The notes under the pieces: generated by a model
Told to the model about the DNA's origin: nothing
Databases searched by the model: none
Seen by the model: the letters and a program-made list of their open reading frames with translations, nothing else
Part shown: piece by piece, positions 50,640-64,000 of the stretch
Layout of the letters: each line of letters begins with the position of its first letter
How positions within the stretch are numbered: position 1 is the stretch's first letter
Program-made: the position numbers and the translations under genes
DNA from: Muraenolepis orangiensis
Lineage: Eukaryota; Chordata; Actinopteri; Gadiformes; Muraenolepididae
Reading direction: 5' to 3'
NCBI GenBank assembly: GCA_027704905.1
Contig: CM051002.1
Coordinates: forward strand, 13,445,930 to 13,509,929
Length of the DNA: 64,000 nucleotides

Positions 50640-50740
50640 TGTCAGGAAGCCTCTGAGGGGGACAGAGAGAGAGAGAGACAGAGACAAACAAACAGACAGG
50701 TCACTCACTAATAAGCAATATAATACGCCTACCTAAAAAG
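50640..50740. other. Duplication junction A/B (h1-8 intron 2 joined to cacna2d3-like intron)
   Basis: The sequence GTCAGGAAGCCTCTGAGGGG followed by a GA-rich run (GACAGAGAGAGAGAGA) leads into h1-8 intron 2 (CAGGTCACTCAC...TCACTTACCCGG). The same junction recurs at about 61.92-62.03 kb. In the complete h1-8 the intron is also GA-rich here (GAGAGAGCGACACAAACAGC at about 37176-37195), suggesting recombination at short homology. Confidence 0.75.
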
Positions 50741-50751
50741 GTCTCACTTAC

Positions 50752-51193
50752 CCGGAACCTCCCCTGTGCACCAACAGCAACAGAGTTGGCAGGCCTCACC
50801 AATGTGCCATTGTCGAGTCCTTTTAGCAAGGCCTTACGCACGGTGTACTTCAGCCTCACCAAATCCAACGTGGGATATTTTAGCTTGATGCCGTTTCGTA
50901 TCGCCTGCGCCGACACACCCTTCCGAGAATCCAACTCTTTCACAGCTTCAGTCACCATAACCAGAGTTGGAGGATGAGCTGCGACTTCACTCGTCGACGC
51001 AGAACCCACCGCATCTGGATGAACCAAACATAAGCGCGCGCGCGCACACACACACACACACAGCTAGGCAGGGGAACACACGTTTTTTGCGTCCATTGGG
51101 CTACAAACCTGATTCATTTTCCTCCGCGACAGTTTCGTCGTCCTCCGCTGAAGCAACGGGGGAAGTGGGCTCATCCATGTCCGCCGCGGGCAT
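50752..51193 (-). pseudogene. h1-8 partial copy 2 (exons 1-2 only)
   Basis: Exons 51109-51193 and 50752-51014 have the same lengths (85 and 263 nt) and splice sites as the complete gene, and the globular domain is intact (IRNGIKLKYP and VRKALLKGL differ by single residues from copy 1). Exons 3-5, which encode the Lys-rich tail, are absent because the duplication breakpoint lies in intron 2. The promoter region is retained, so transcription of a globular-domain-only product cannot be excluded. A readthrough frame continues a short way past the exon 2 donor. Confidence 0.9.
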
Positions 51194-51621
51194 TTTGGGA
51201 GGCGTTCTAGCAGCACTTTTAAACGACCGATTGATGATCAAAATCGCACAATGTACTTGTGCGTGTTCGGTCACGACACCGCAGCCTTCCAGCTTTATGC
51301 AATGGACCCTACCAGGTGCGTCTAATCACGCGACACTTTGGCGCCTATATTTCTCACCAATAAGCAGAGAGCACAGCCTGCTTTTGACAGGTGACAGTGT
51401 TTATGACAAGACATATCTGAGATGAATTTGGTGATCATTGATCGCTGTTTTGGAACATTAAGCTCCGTTTAGCCTTTCTCGTTTCAAAACGTTTTTAGAA
51501 GGTCCCGCCAGAGCCTAATAGCCCATAGATATATACATTGATTTACAAAGAGGCTGACGGATACCCGACAACCAATAATAAGATGTCGATTAAATACATG
51601 TCGGTCGAATATGTGTTTTTA

Positions 51622-52702
51622 GTTCAGATGAGTGATTACAGCGCCCGGTATCATTTTACACAGTTGTATCATACAGATGCAGGACTTGCACACGCCTGTT
51701 ATCTAACCGACAGGTCCGCACGCACTCTCCAGCCAAAACTCTCTCGTCTTATTAATTTAAGCATTCCCCCCCCCCCCCCAAATGCATAACCAGCCGCTCA
51801 ATGCGCAGTGCAGATTCGGTAATGAATAAAAAAGCTTCAATTTCACAGCACAATCTATGTGATTTTTTTTATTTACCGTGCCTCTCAATTGCCCGTGACA
51901 GGTTGGCAAGGTCGATGAATCCTGAAGTTGCCCAAGGATTGTTCAGGGAGCACGAATCCTTGTCAAAAAGAAGACATGGCCAGCAAAATAGACGCTGAAG
52001 TTCAGCGCTTCCAGTTAGCCACTCCGTGCGGACATAATTGTCCTCATTGAACGTCCGATTCGCTCCCTTTTTCCTCTGTGCACACAGCTCGAGTGTGGGC
52101 ATGGGCCTGTCATCTGATTTAATTTTTAGTTGCTGCTGTAGCGGAAGTTTATTAAAGTTGTATTTTATTAAGTACGCCAAATCTCCACCCTCCATAATGC
52201 TTAATACTATCAAACGGCGAGGATGACAGTTACAGTACTACGTACTGATGTTGATGTGATTTGATTGGATTGTGAGTCAAGGGATTCCCTTCAAATCGAT
52301 CCAATGGGATCAAGGGATCCCATTCCCTTGAAGGGAGGCCAGAGACGGCTGGCATCCCTTGGCATGGCCCTGACCAATCACAGGTTGGCAGGGGGACATG
52401 ACGTGGGCCTCATCTGATTGGTCAATCCGGGACAATCCCTCCATTTTTTTTTTTCACCAAGGGAAGCTCATTCGGCTGGCCTCCTCAGTTTCACCATAAC
52501 ATCTAGGGGGCGCTGTTGTTTCACTCTTTGTAAAATACTCAATGAGAATGGGGGAGAGACGGTCGGCAGCAACACACAGCAAAGGAGAATTACCGATTTT
52601 TTTTTATTTTAATTTAAAAAATGTATTAAAATTATAACTACAATCCGAAAAAACAGGGGAAGCCTGGCTTCCCTTGGCCTCCGGGAGAAAACGCCACTGA
52701 TA
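51622..52702 (-). mobile_element. hAT-type transposon remnant with TTF-type transposase N-terminus
   Basis: Absent from the matching place in unit A (about 39220-39270). The minus frame 51869-52213 has the TTF/ZMYM-like zinc-binding start of hAT transposases: FNEDNYVRTEWLTGS, LFCWPCLLF and NPWATSGFIDL. The right end is a CGCCACTG TIR tip at 52692-52699 followed by ATAGTAAC. Unit A has a single ATAGTAAC at its uninterrupted site. The left TIR is missing: a deletion removed it together with about 45 bp of flank. Confidence 0.75.
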
Positions 52703-52935
52703 GTAACATATGAACACTGTAACATTTGCACTCTGGTTAGATGCCAACTTCTTGTCGCTGTACTGTACTTGTGGTGCAATGATAACACATTTGAATCAAA
52801 TCTATTCTTCTCTTCAGTTCCGTCTTTGTGGTGGCGGCAGTCGACTTGACTATGTAGACTACACTTCCTTTCTCACGCATTTGTTGCGCATTTCGGCACT
52901 GCTCCACGAGTTGTGAGCGCAAACATCTGGAGACA

Positions 52936-56126
<3,191 letters not shown>

Positions 56127-57415
56127 TAGCAGGACTAACTTCAAACGTTTGGTTGGGTTTGTGCTTTTCAAGGTCGACCATACATACTGCACTGTCTCAG
56201 AGGAGCCCAACTCACCCAAGCCGAAGGATTTGGTGTACAACCTTCTGCAGGCACATTGACCTCAAGTTCCTGCTGTTGTCTGTTAACCCAAATAACCTGC
56301 CTTGTTTTGACCCTTTGTTTTTCCGTGCTATGCTTCAGAACGCAGGGAATGACTTTTTTGTGTATTGCAATTACTTTGCTACTAGGAAGATGTAGACATC
56401 ACACATGCATGTGACCAAAGGTGTACAAATGGAAAAAAAATAAAACATTATTAAATGGTGAAAAATATGTCTATTTATATATGTCTGTTTATTCACGTTT
56501 TTCTTTTTGTCAACATGATAAATATGGCGTCTTTTATTATGGCCAACGTAACATTCTTAGAAATTGTCTTTAGTTGACATGCATATCTTGCTTGTATTAT
56601 ACGTCTTTACATTTACAAAGAGGAAACAAGGAGGGAAAGAAAACACTTAGTTTTAGCAGCGAAATCTGTGGAATATTTAAGAATTTTGCCATCAAGTGTT
56701 ACCATATGAATTCTGTCTCCCCCCATATATACCAAAGGTATAATGGTAAATCAGCTTGTGTGTTTATATACGGTATATCAAATATTTGTAATCCAATAAA
56801 CCAGAGAAGCATGTATTGACATTTAAGTTTGCCCTTTTTCCAAAATCCCCTTGCTACCTTGACATGTCTACGTAGTACGGACAGTCAGAAAAGCAAGGTG
56901 TCTGCAATGGGTTTTCATTTACGTAGCTGCGTTGGCGGCGACAACATTTCTTGTTTTCTCCTTCATTAATTGATATGAATCTCTTGTGGTGACAAAGAAG
57001 GACCGTTGGCTGTGAAATACCTCTCAGTGAGGCGCTATGAACAAATCAAATCCCCCTTGTGATGGGCCCGTATTCTATATATATATATATATATATATAT
57101 TTAGTTGTTACAAGCTTTTTTACAAGATTTTTTGTTTGTTTGTGGATGAGATGTCGGTTTAGTTGGGCCCGCTGAAGTCCACTCTTGGGTCCCCGGACGA
57201 GCTGGCGAAGCTTTAGTCACCTGCTGATGACGAGGGAGGTTAGCAGCAGGGGGACCAGCGCTGCAGTCAGAGGACTGGAGAGTCCCGTCGCCGAGCCGCG
57301 TTCTCCTGTTGGAACAACGGGGAAAACAGTGTTAATAAGTCAACAGGGAACCGGTACTTGATGTCATGCTTTAGGACATTGATTACACAATAATAAACTG
57401 GCTTTAACATGTTTT

Positions 57416-57520
<105 letters not shown>

Positions 57521-58008
57521 CCTCTGGGTGAAAAGGATGATTCTGTCTTCTTCCTGTCCTTCTGGAACTTCAGTCTGTCACATTTCAGCGACTCGTTGTG
57601 TGCAAAGCAGTTAAGGGTAAACGTCACACAACTCCCAGGACAACAACAATGTGAAACCGAAATCGGTTGATACAACCATGAACAACAGGGAGTACAAATA
57701 AGCCCACCCTGCAACGCACTCTCATTAACCGGCTCGTAGGATTCGTTACGATAAAACAGTGCACTTTGTTTCGTAGAAATCGTACGTCCAGCAATCGTGC
57801 GCATGCGCGTTAATTTCGTACGAAATCGTACAGCAATCAGTGCGCAGCAAGAACACAAAGCAACATTCACGACTTTCAGCGTATTCTCAGAAAAAAATAA
57901 TAATAATCTGATAGTTTGGCCATTTAAATATGTTTTGATAATATTTCTAGCGAGAAATCCTTCAGTGAATGTATACGATCTTTAGTTATAGCTATTACAT
58001 ATACATAG

Positions 58009-58556
58009 CAGTGGCGGCTGGCCCATAGGGGGCAATGGGGCGCCGCCCCCCCTAAACCACACGCACAAACAAAATATAAAATATGATTTTAAAATAATTT
58101 GCGCAACATAATAAGCTTTTCCTAGTCCACATATGCCTAGTACACTGCAGCCTTAAGGGTGCATTTGTATGACGATGCTGCTGGGGCGCTTTTCAAATCG
58201 CCCCACGGAGGCGGGTCTCTGTAGCAGTTTAGCCAATTGCTGATTCAAGATATAAACGAGTGACATAAAATGTAGCCAATCAGCGTCCTCAAAACGTCTT
58301 CCCGTGGGGCGCTTTTCAAATCGCCCCACAGAAGACGTCATTTGTGTGTGTCACAGTGTACTACTAGGAAAAGCATATTATGCTCTGTCTCTGCGGGCAC
58401 ACACACGCACACTCACACACAGACACACATACGCAAAAACACACACACACACACACACACTTGCAAATATATGTCAGTGTTTGCCGTGTGTGCCGATATA
58501 TATATATTTTTGTTGAGTGATTGATATAGTTTTCGTGAGTGATTTAAACAAGCAGG

Positions 58557-58602
<46 letters not shown>

Positions 58603-58923
58603 ATATATACACCTGCTTGTTTAAATCACTCACCAAACACCTGTTCAGAGCTGCTGAATGTGTTTTGGTGTTATTGTTAACTTGTTGTTTCCTGTTAAAT
58701 GTGTTTATGTATCCATGTACCAAATAAAGTCTAAAAGAATAGACTGTGTGAAGTTCTGTGGTGCCTTTGAGCTGGCCTTGCGTGGCCATGATGAAAGTGA
58801 TGGACAGAAGGGCGACATTTCAATACAAAAAGTAATTGTATATAATGTAATTAACAATATGTAATTGTAAATAAAAAAAATGGTAAAGCCCCCCCCTGGT
58901 GAAAAATGCATCAGCCGCCACTG
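58009..58923. mobile_element. hAT-type MITE, copy 2, 915 bp
   Basis: Same family as 37909-38999: TIR CAGTGGCGGCTGG and CAGCCGCCACTG, 8-bp target duplication ATACATAG at 58001-58008 and 58924-58931. Internal deletions relative to copy 1. The hairpins are retained but with different stem sequence. Confidence 0.93.
58535..58633. repeat. Palindrome with AT-rich centre in MITE copy 2
   Basis: Arms GTGAGTGATTTAAACAAGCA and reverse complement as in copy 1, around a longer (AT)n centre with two TAC interruptions. Confidence 0.9.
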
Positions 58924-59287
58924 ATACATAGTTATTACGAGAGCCATTATTTTAGAGCCATCAGTGCGCATGCGCACACTCCAGATATATATAAGTGCGT
59001 TAGCGCAGCACCTGCAGCAACGCATGCTCATGAAAAAACAGCACTTTGTTTGGCAGGAATCGTACATACGTTCGCTTACGCCCCTTTCAGTCGGCGAACA
59101 GAGCAGCTGAAATCATTTAAAATAACACTCATACATATATGTTTTAATGAATTTTTTTCACATGTTAAGGTTACTCTAAAATACAGTTTGATAACATTGT
59201 GAGTGAGAAATATGCACTTAAGTTAAAAAAATATAATATAAATATAAAAAATTTGTTCAATGAATGTATCCAATCTTTAGTTAGTAA

Positions 59288-59827
59288 CAGTGGCGGCCGG
59301 TGACATCCGAAGTAGGAGGGGCGCACTCAATTTGAGTCGCGCATGCGTGACTGGTTTCCTTGTTCGGGCGCAATGAAATGCGCTCCCAGAGATCGTATTC
59401 AGGACCCTTGATAGGCTACATTTGCCTATCAAATTTGGTACCTACCTCAAAACCTTGACCCTTGATAGGCTACATTGCCTATCAAATTTGGTACCTACCT
59501 CCAAACCTGGGCGCACTGCCGTGCGCCCAGGTTTGGAGGTAGGTACCAAATTTCTATGAGAGTGACGTCAATGACAAACGAGGGGGGAGAATAGCACGCA
59601 CAACAATGATTTATATTTGCTATATTAACGTTATTGTGCATTTTAAACACAAACATACATAAAATGAGTAATTATTATTCATTTTAAACATGTTTAGTTT
59701 ATTTTTAGGGATCAAAAAAATAAAAAATAAAAAAACACAATTATTATAATTTTTATTTTTTATTTTTTTTTCCTCTCTCAACCAGGTGGGGCGGCGCCCC
59801 TGCGCCCCTATGGACGAGCCGCCACTG
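59288..59827. mobile_element. Third hAT-like element, 540 bp, different family
   Basis: Ends CAGTGGCGGCCGG and GCCGCCACTG with 8-bp target duplication GTTAGTAA at 59280-59287 and 59828-59835. The interior is unrelated to the 1.09-kb MITE apart from the tips. It holds a tandem block (about 59409-59452 and 59462-59503) and a perfect 70-bp palindrome at 59484-59553. Confidence 0.9.
59484..59553. repeat. Perfect 33-bp-arm palindrome
   Basis: Left arm 59484-59516 starts AAATTTGGTACCTACCTCCA and ends GGGCGCAC. The loop is TGCC (59517-59520). The right arm is the exact reverse complement to 59553. Confidence 0.95.
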
Positions 59828-59849
59828 GTTAGTAAGTTATGGTGAAGAT

Positions 59850-60835
59850 TCTGCAACATGTATACCCGTTGCTATGGTGACACAAAAGTGTTGATCAATT
59901 ATTGAATTCTTATTATTTACATGTTTAGGTTTAGATTTAATCTAGGTTGGGATTTTAGCGCCCTCTGCAGGCTGGTCGAGACGTGATAATATTAAGTGTA
60001 ATCGGAAAATATGTATGTTAAACACTAAAATAGAGTCTAAACCGGTCCAAATGGAAAAATATGACATAAGTGACATGTGCATAAGGCAAACATCAATGTC
60101 TTGAACACATGTGGCTACTTCATACCCCTTAAAACATGTTTGACTGATTTTATCCAGCTTAGCCCTAAAAGGCTCAGAGAAAGTACACCTGCAAGTAGCC
60201 TTGGCTTGGAGCAAGATTAAAATTAAACTTAGTCGTAGGACAACCATGAAGACATTGTTGGAAAGGTCTTGATCTAGAGAGTAACATATGTCAGTATGAA
60301 AGGTGTGTGTGTGTGTGTGTGTGTGGGGGGGGGGGGGTTCCTGTTCCTCAGGGGTGCCCTTTGAACCTGGAACCTGTGCCACCTTTGAAGGCTTACAGGG
60401 AAGCCAAAGGGAAGCTACAGACATGGGATCAACCGTTTTGGAAAGCTCTTGACCTCTACTAACAAGATCAAATCTGACCACGCCAGTGTGTTTCTCGACC
60501 AGCAAACCCTATAATAAGATGGCAAGATTCCTGGTCACAAGTTCACATAATAGGGAAAACACATTACAACTACAAAACGTGTGACAGCACGCTGCAAATT
60601 GTAGTTCTTTGCACATGTCTGGGTCTCGTCCCTCGATCTATTTGTGTTAATTATGTGGTTTATATATATTTTTAAACATATGTGGTTTCCGAATGAGACA
60701 GTGCAGCTCAGTGCCGCTGCAATCCGATGGATTAGTAATACACTTAAAAATAAACTTAAATAATAAATGTAACAAACGTAACAATAAGGCGGCAGTGAAA
60801 CCTGAACACATCTTCTTAATAACTCAAAAACTAAA
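59850..60835. other. Interior of composite insertion
   Basis: A GT/poly(G) tract lies at about 60303-60337. No domain-bearing frame; the 187-codon minus frame over 59942-60505 matches no family I know. Confidence 0.5.
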
Positions 60836-61959
60836 GTTTGTATAAATTCACTGAACAAAGCATGTGAGAGTAAAACACATTTCTCGCTAGAAATGTTATC
60901 AAAACATTATAATGCCGAGACTATCTATCTATTACATTTTCCACCGAGAATACCGCATGTGGTTGATACAGACGATTTCCTACTAAACAAAGTGCACAGT
61001 TTTTTCGTAAGGAATCCTAGTATGTTTATGAGAACAGCCTGCACAACCACAATATAACAATATAAGTAAGAGACGCAGCAACTCCCTCTAGTGGCCGTTG
61101 CACTCTGGTGCACGACGTCAAGGATATACATGATCTCTACGGGGTCGATGGTGACCGGCGGCGCGGAGCTGCAGTCACACGTGTTGTCCACCACCACCAT
61201 GAAGAGGTTGCTGCTCGGAATCAGTTGGATGACGAACGATCTACAAGCGGAGACGAGGCAGCGCACTCAAATAACATGAGACTTCAGAATCTGAATGGCT
61301 TTATTGTCATTATAACATCACTCTTTACAAACATTAATAAAATATAAATTATTTAAACTAAATAAACAGGTTTAAAAAAAGCCAAATATAAGAAAATATA
61401 AAATGTTATCTTTGCATACTGCAGCATTCGACATGATTATATGAACGATATAAACCACATGAAATTGGCTTGCAGGATTCCTTTAGCCAGAGCGGTTGTT
61501 TTTTTTAAATGAATTCTTCATAATGTGTTTTTATGCGTGGGAATGTGTGTTTGTTTGTTTTGAGGGCACTTCTCCGAAAAACAGCCCCGTCTGAAAATAA
61601 GTATCTAGAAAGACTTTTTGTGTTTTAAAACACATGCAACGTTGCATGCATGAAGAGCGGGGGCCATACCCGAGATATTTCCTCGGTGACCAGAATGAAG
61701 CAGTTAATCAGGTAGCAGTTAATGTCCTGCGAGAAAGGTCAAAGGTCACTTTAGCGAGTTACCTGGCAAAACAGCCACCAACTTGTGTGGTCAATGGAGA
61801 GCACAGAAAATGAAAACTATCAGGCAGAGTCTCACCTCACTCTCACAGCTAATGCTGCACTTCCCGTCCAGAGCGGAACACTATCAGATAAACAGCAGTG
61901 GTCATAAAACCTTTTTTTTTCTCTGTCAGGAAGCCTCTGAGGGGGACAGAGAGAGAGAG

Positions 61960-62735
61960 ACAGAGACAAACAAACAAACAGACAGGTCACTCACTAATAA
62001 GCAATATAATAGGTCTACCTAAAAAGGTCTCACTTACCCGGAACCTCCCCTGTGCACCAACAGCAACAGAGTTGGCAGGCCTCACTAATGTGCCATTGTC
62101 GAGTCCTTTTAGCAAGGCCTTACGCACGGTGTACTTCAGCCTCACCAAATCCAACGTGGGATATTTTAGCTTGATGCCGTTTCGTATCGCCTGCGCCGAC
62201 ACACCCTTCCGAGAATCCAACTCTTTCACAGCTTCAGTCACCATAACCAGAGTTGGAGGATGAGCTGCGACTTCACTCGTCGACGCAGAACCCACCGCAT
62301 CTGGATGAACCAAACATAAGCGCGCGCACACACACAGCTAGGCAGGGGAACACGTTTTCTGCGTCCATTGGGCTACAAACCTGATTCATTTTCCTCCGCG
62401 ACAGTTTCGTCGTCTTCCGCTGAAGCAACAGGGGAAGTGGGCTCATCCATGTCCGCCGCGGGCATTTTGGGAGGCGTTCTAGCAGCACTTTAAAACGACC
62501 GATTGATGATCAAAATCGCACAATGTACTTGTGCGCGTTCGGTCACGACACCGCAGCCTTCCAGCTTTATGCCTTGGACCGCTGTTTTGGAACATTAAGC
62601 TCCGTTTAGCCTTTCTCGTTTCAAAAGTTTTTAGAATGTCCCGCCAGAGCCTAATAGCCCATAGATATATACATTGATTTACAAAGAGGCTGACGGATAC
62701 CCGACAACCAATAATAAGATGTAGATGAAATACAT
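61960..62735. repeat. Segmental duplication unit C (truncated)
   Basis: Third copy of the module start: junction, h1-8 exons 2-1, upstream region with an internal deletion (after about 62578), then about 150 bp of the flank that precedes the Ig gene in units A and B. It breaks off at about 62740, where Gypsy-bearing sequence begins. Confidence 0.85.
62038..62465 (-). pseudogene. h1-8 partial copy 3 (exons 1-2 only)
   Basis: Exons 62381-62465 (85 nt) and 62038-62300 (263 nt) have all splice sites intact and the globular domain open. Very similar to copy 2 (shared IRNGIKLKYP and VRKALLKGL), so B and C are closer to each other than to A. No tail exons. The CAGGTG E-box present upstream of copies 1 and 2 is deleted here. 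Confidence 0.9.
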
Positions 62736-62779
62736 GTCGCCAGTAGGGATGGGATTTGTGGATGCATTATATATACTGT

Positions 62780-64000
62780 ATGCATATGTAGTTAAACGGA
62801 AGTGGGGACAAATGTGTGCAAGACTGCACTTGTGTGGCCAAAATCCTCTTCATTGGCTGCAAAAACCTTGGTCCACCTCCGAAGTAGATCACTTAACCGC
62901 TGCTGCTCGTTATGGTTGAGGTCTTCTCCCTGCAATGCCAGGGCCGGATGATCTGGAGGTACAGTAGCATTCGGGACTGGAGTGCTGCTTATACTCCTCA
63001 CCTCTACCTCCACCGCAGATGGCCCCGTGTGGGTCAACACCAACTCCTCCTCGGTCTTCACAGCCTGAGGATCCACCTGGGACACTGCAGCCAGGGCACG
63101 ACGCTGGGGGATCTCTATGGAGAAGGGATGGGGGTTACACACTCTTATCGGCACTCTTCCACTCCTTACCCAGCTCAGTGTCCTCGCCACCCGCCACTCC
63201 TGGTCATCATTCTGGAGGTTTTCCACCATAACACAGCAGTCTGGGGTGCCAACTGCTTGGGGCACCTGGGTCCAGATAATCATTTCTGTCTCTGGGGGAA
63301 CCAACACAGCGGACTGACGGGGCAGTTTGGCAACCCCCTGCAGCTCGGTGGGGGATCCAACACAGCCCACTCGTCGACAAACAGCAAAAGCCTTTCCCCA
63401 GGCTGTGCTGACCGTAGGTGGCAGTGTTGACCTGAAGGCCACCTCTCCTTGGTGGCCATCCTGGAAGATGGTTTGCCAACAGTCCCCAATCACATTCATC
63501 CCCAATAAGGCACATTTCTGTTGCAGGCAGGAATCTTCAACCACCACCACACCCTTCCCCATTACCTTCACCCCATTGATCTCAAAGTCCAACAGCGCAT
63601 ATCCAATGTATGGGATGTGAAGTCCATTTGCAGCCTTCAGAGTGAGCCAGGGGATGTCTCCTCGGACCAATCTTTCCCCAAACTTCTCCTGAAACAGAGA
63701 GTAACTGAACAGAGTGACTTGCGAACCAGTGTCCAATATACAAGGAATATTTTCACCACTTATAATTACATCCACCTCTGGGCAGGTACCAATCAATGCA
63801 GGCTTTGTTAGGGGTGTGGTCTGGGTCCCCTCCTCGACCGCTGGCCTGGCAGCAACCGAGGAGACTAAAAATCCGACGGTCCAGAGCGTCGTTTGGAACA
63901 GAACCGGCGGGTGTGGCCCGCCTGCCCACACTCCAAACAGATTGGCCGACCTTGGGGGTCCCACTGGAACTGAGTCCAGGCTGTGCCCGGGGGTGGTTGA
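62780..64000 (-). mobile_element. Gypsy-type LTR retrotransposon fragment (gag end, protease, start of RT)
   Basis: The element enters from the right edge. The gag frame ends at about 63866 with a CCHC knuckle (CLECGQAGHTRRFC, about 63904-63945) and a stop. The pol frame 62792-63964 overlaps it in another phase, as in frameshift-expressed gag-pol. Pol carries the retropepsin motif CILDTGSQVTLFS (about 63720-63760) and the pre-RT linker HNEQQRLSDLLRRWTKVFA (about 62860-62915), then stops just before the RT core. RT, RNase H, integrase and the 3' LTR are missing on this side. Non-functional in the visible part; its start is outside the window. Confidence 0.88.

Larger units (their letters stand above)
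37200..50690. repeat. Segmental duplication unit A (h1-8 / Ig gene / cacna2d3-like)
   Basis: Runs from h1-8 intron 2 to the junction at about 50.66-50.70 kb. Order: h1-8 exons 2-1 (minus), Ig gene (plus), cacna2d3-like 3' exons (minus). Units B and C repeat the same order and orientation. Extra sequence in A includes the MITE (1.09 kb), the copia element (4.55 kb) and two extra Ig cassettes. Confidence 0.88.
57718..61045. mobile_element. Composite insertion with roughly 250-bp inverted arms
   Basis: The left arm (about 57718-57985) and the reverse complement of the right arm (about 60840-61045) share CTCAT.AAC, TAGGATTC.TTACGA, the 16-mer TGCACTTTGTTT.GTAG and TGTTTTGATAA.ATTTCTAGCGAGAAAT. 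A third, direct relative of the left arm lies at about 58960-59285. The interior also contains MITE copy 2 and a third hAT-like element. No transposase frame is seen. It lies in an intron of the cacna2d3-like copy B. Ends and target duplication could not be fixed by eye. Confidence 0.6.

Noticed and set aside
59942..60505. 187-codon minus frame
   Set aside because: No family resemblance, lies inside repeat-derived insertion with GT and poly(G) tracts.

Overview
The window looks like a teleost fish chromosome. It carries intron-rich vertebrate genes with canonical GT-AG splice sites, long CA/GT microsatellites, L2-like LINE debris, hAT-type TIR elements, a copia element and a Gypsy fragment. 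The recognisable single-copy genes (twf2, wdr82, qrich1, tmcc1, h1-8, cacna2d3-like) all have human orthologues on chromosome 3, so the block keeps part of an ancestral vertebrate linkage group.

Left half (1-33.6 kb): ordinary genes. twf2 (minus, 10 coding exons) is followed by a diverged wdr82-type WD40 gene (minus, 9 exons). That gene sits head to head, about 310 bp apart, with rpusd4 (plus, 6 exons), whose product lacks the canonical pseudouridine-synthase catalytic motif. qrich1 (minus, 11 exons) follows, with a private 15-unit octapeptide expansion. tmcc1 (plus, 5 coding exons plus probable upstream non-coding exons) starts from a CpG-rich promoter with a perfect CRE. All five reading frames close exactly when spliced, at lengths close to their families' usual lengths.

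Right half (34-64 kb): a repeat-rich, recently rearranged region. After a dead L2-like LINE comes the oocyte-type linker histone h1-8 (minus). From there a three-part module has been tandemly duplicated: [h1-8, minus] - [single-pass membrane immunoglobulin-domain gene, plus] - [3' exons of a cacna2d3-like gene, minus]. Unit A (about 37.2-50.7 kb) starts inside the complete h1-8. Unit B (about 50.7-62.0 kb) and unit C (about 62.0-62.7 kb, cut by a Gypsy fragment) carry only h1-8 exons 1-2. The A/B and B/C junctions are the same fusion of h1-8 intron 2 to a cacna2d3-like intron.

The Ig gene appears not to be a named family. Its architecture, reconstructed from splice sites, is signal peptide, 9-residue mini-exon, one Ig exon, Ser/Thr/Pro-rich stalk exon, transmembrane exon and short tail exons. 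The extracellular exons are all phase 1-1. Unit A has three [signal peptide + mini-exon + Ig] cassettes and one stalk exon; unit B has one cassette and two stalk exons. Between A and B the Ig exon differs almost only at amino-acid-changing sites, while the stalk is unchanged. A copia retrotransposon with identical 191-bp LTRs, a 5-bp target duplication and an initiator-tRNA anticodon-arm primer site sits in the second cassette of unit A. A 1.09-kb hAT-type MITE in unit A has its empty target site preserved in unit B.
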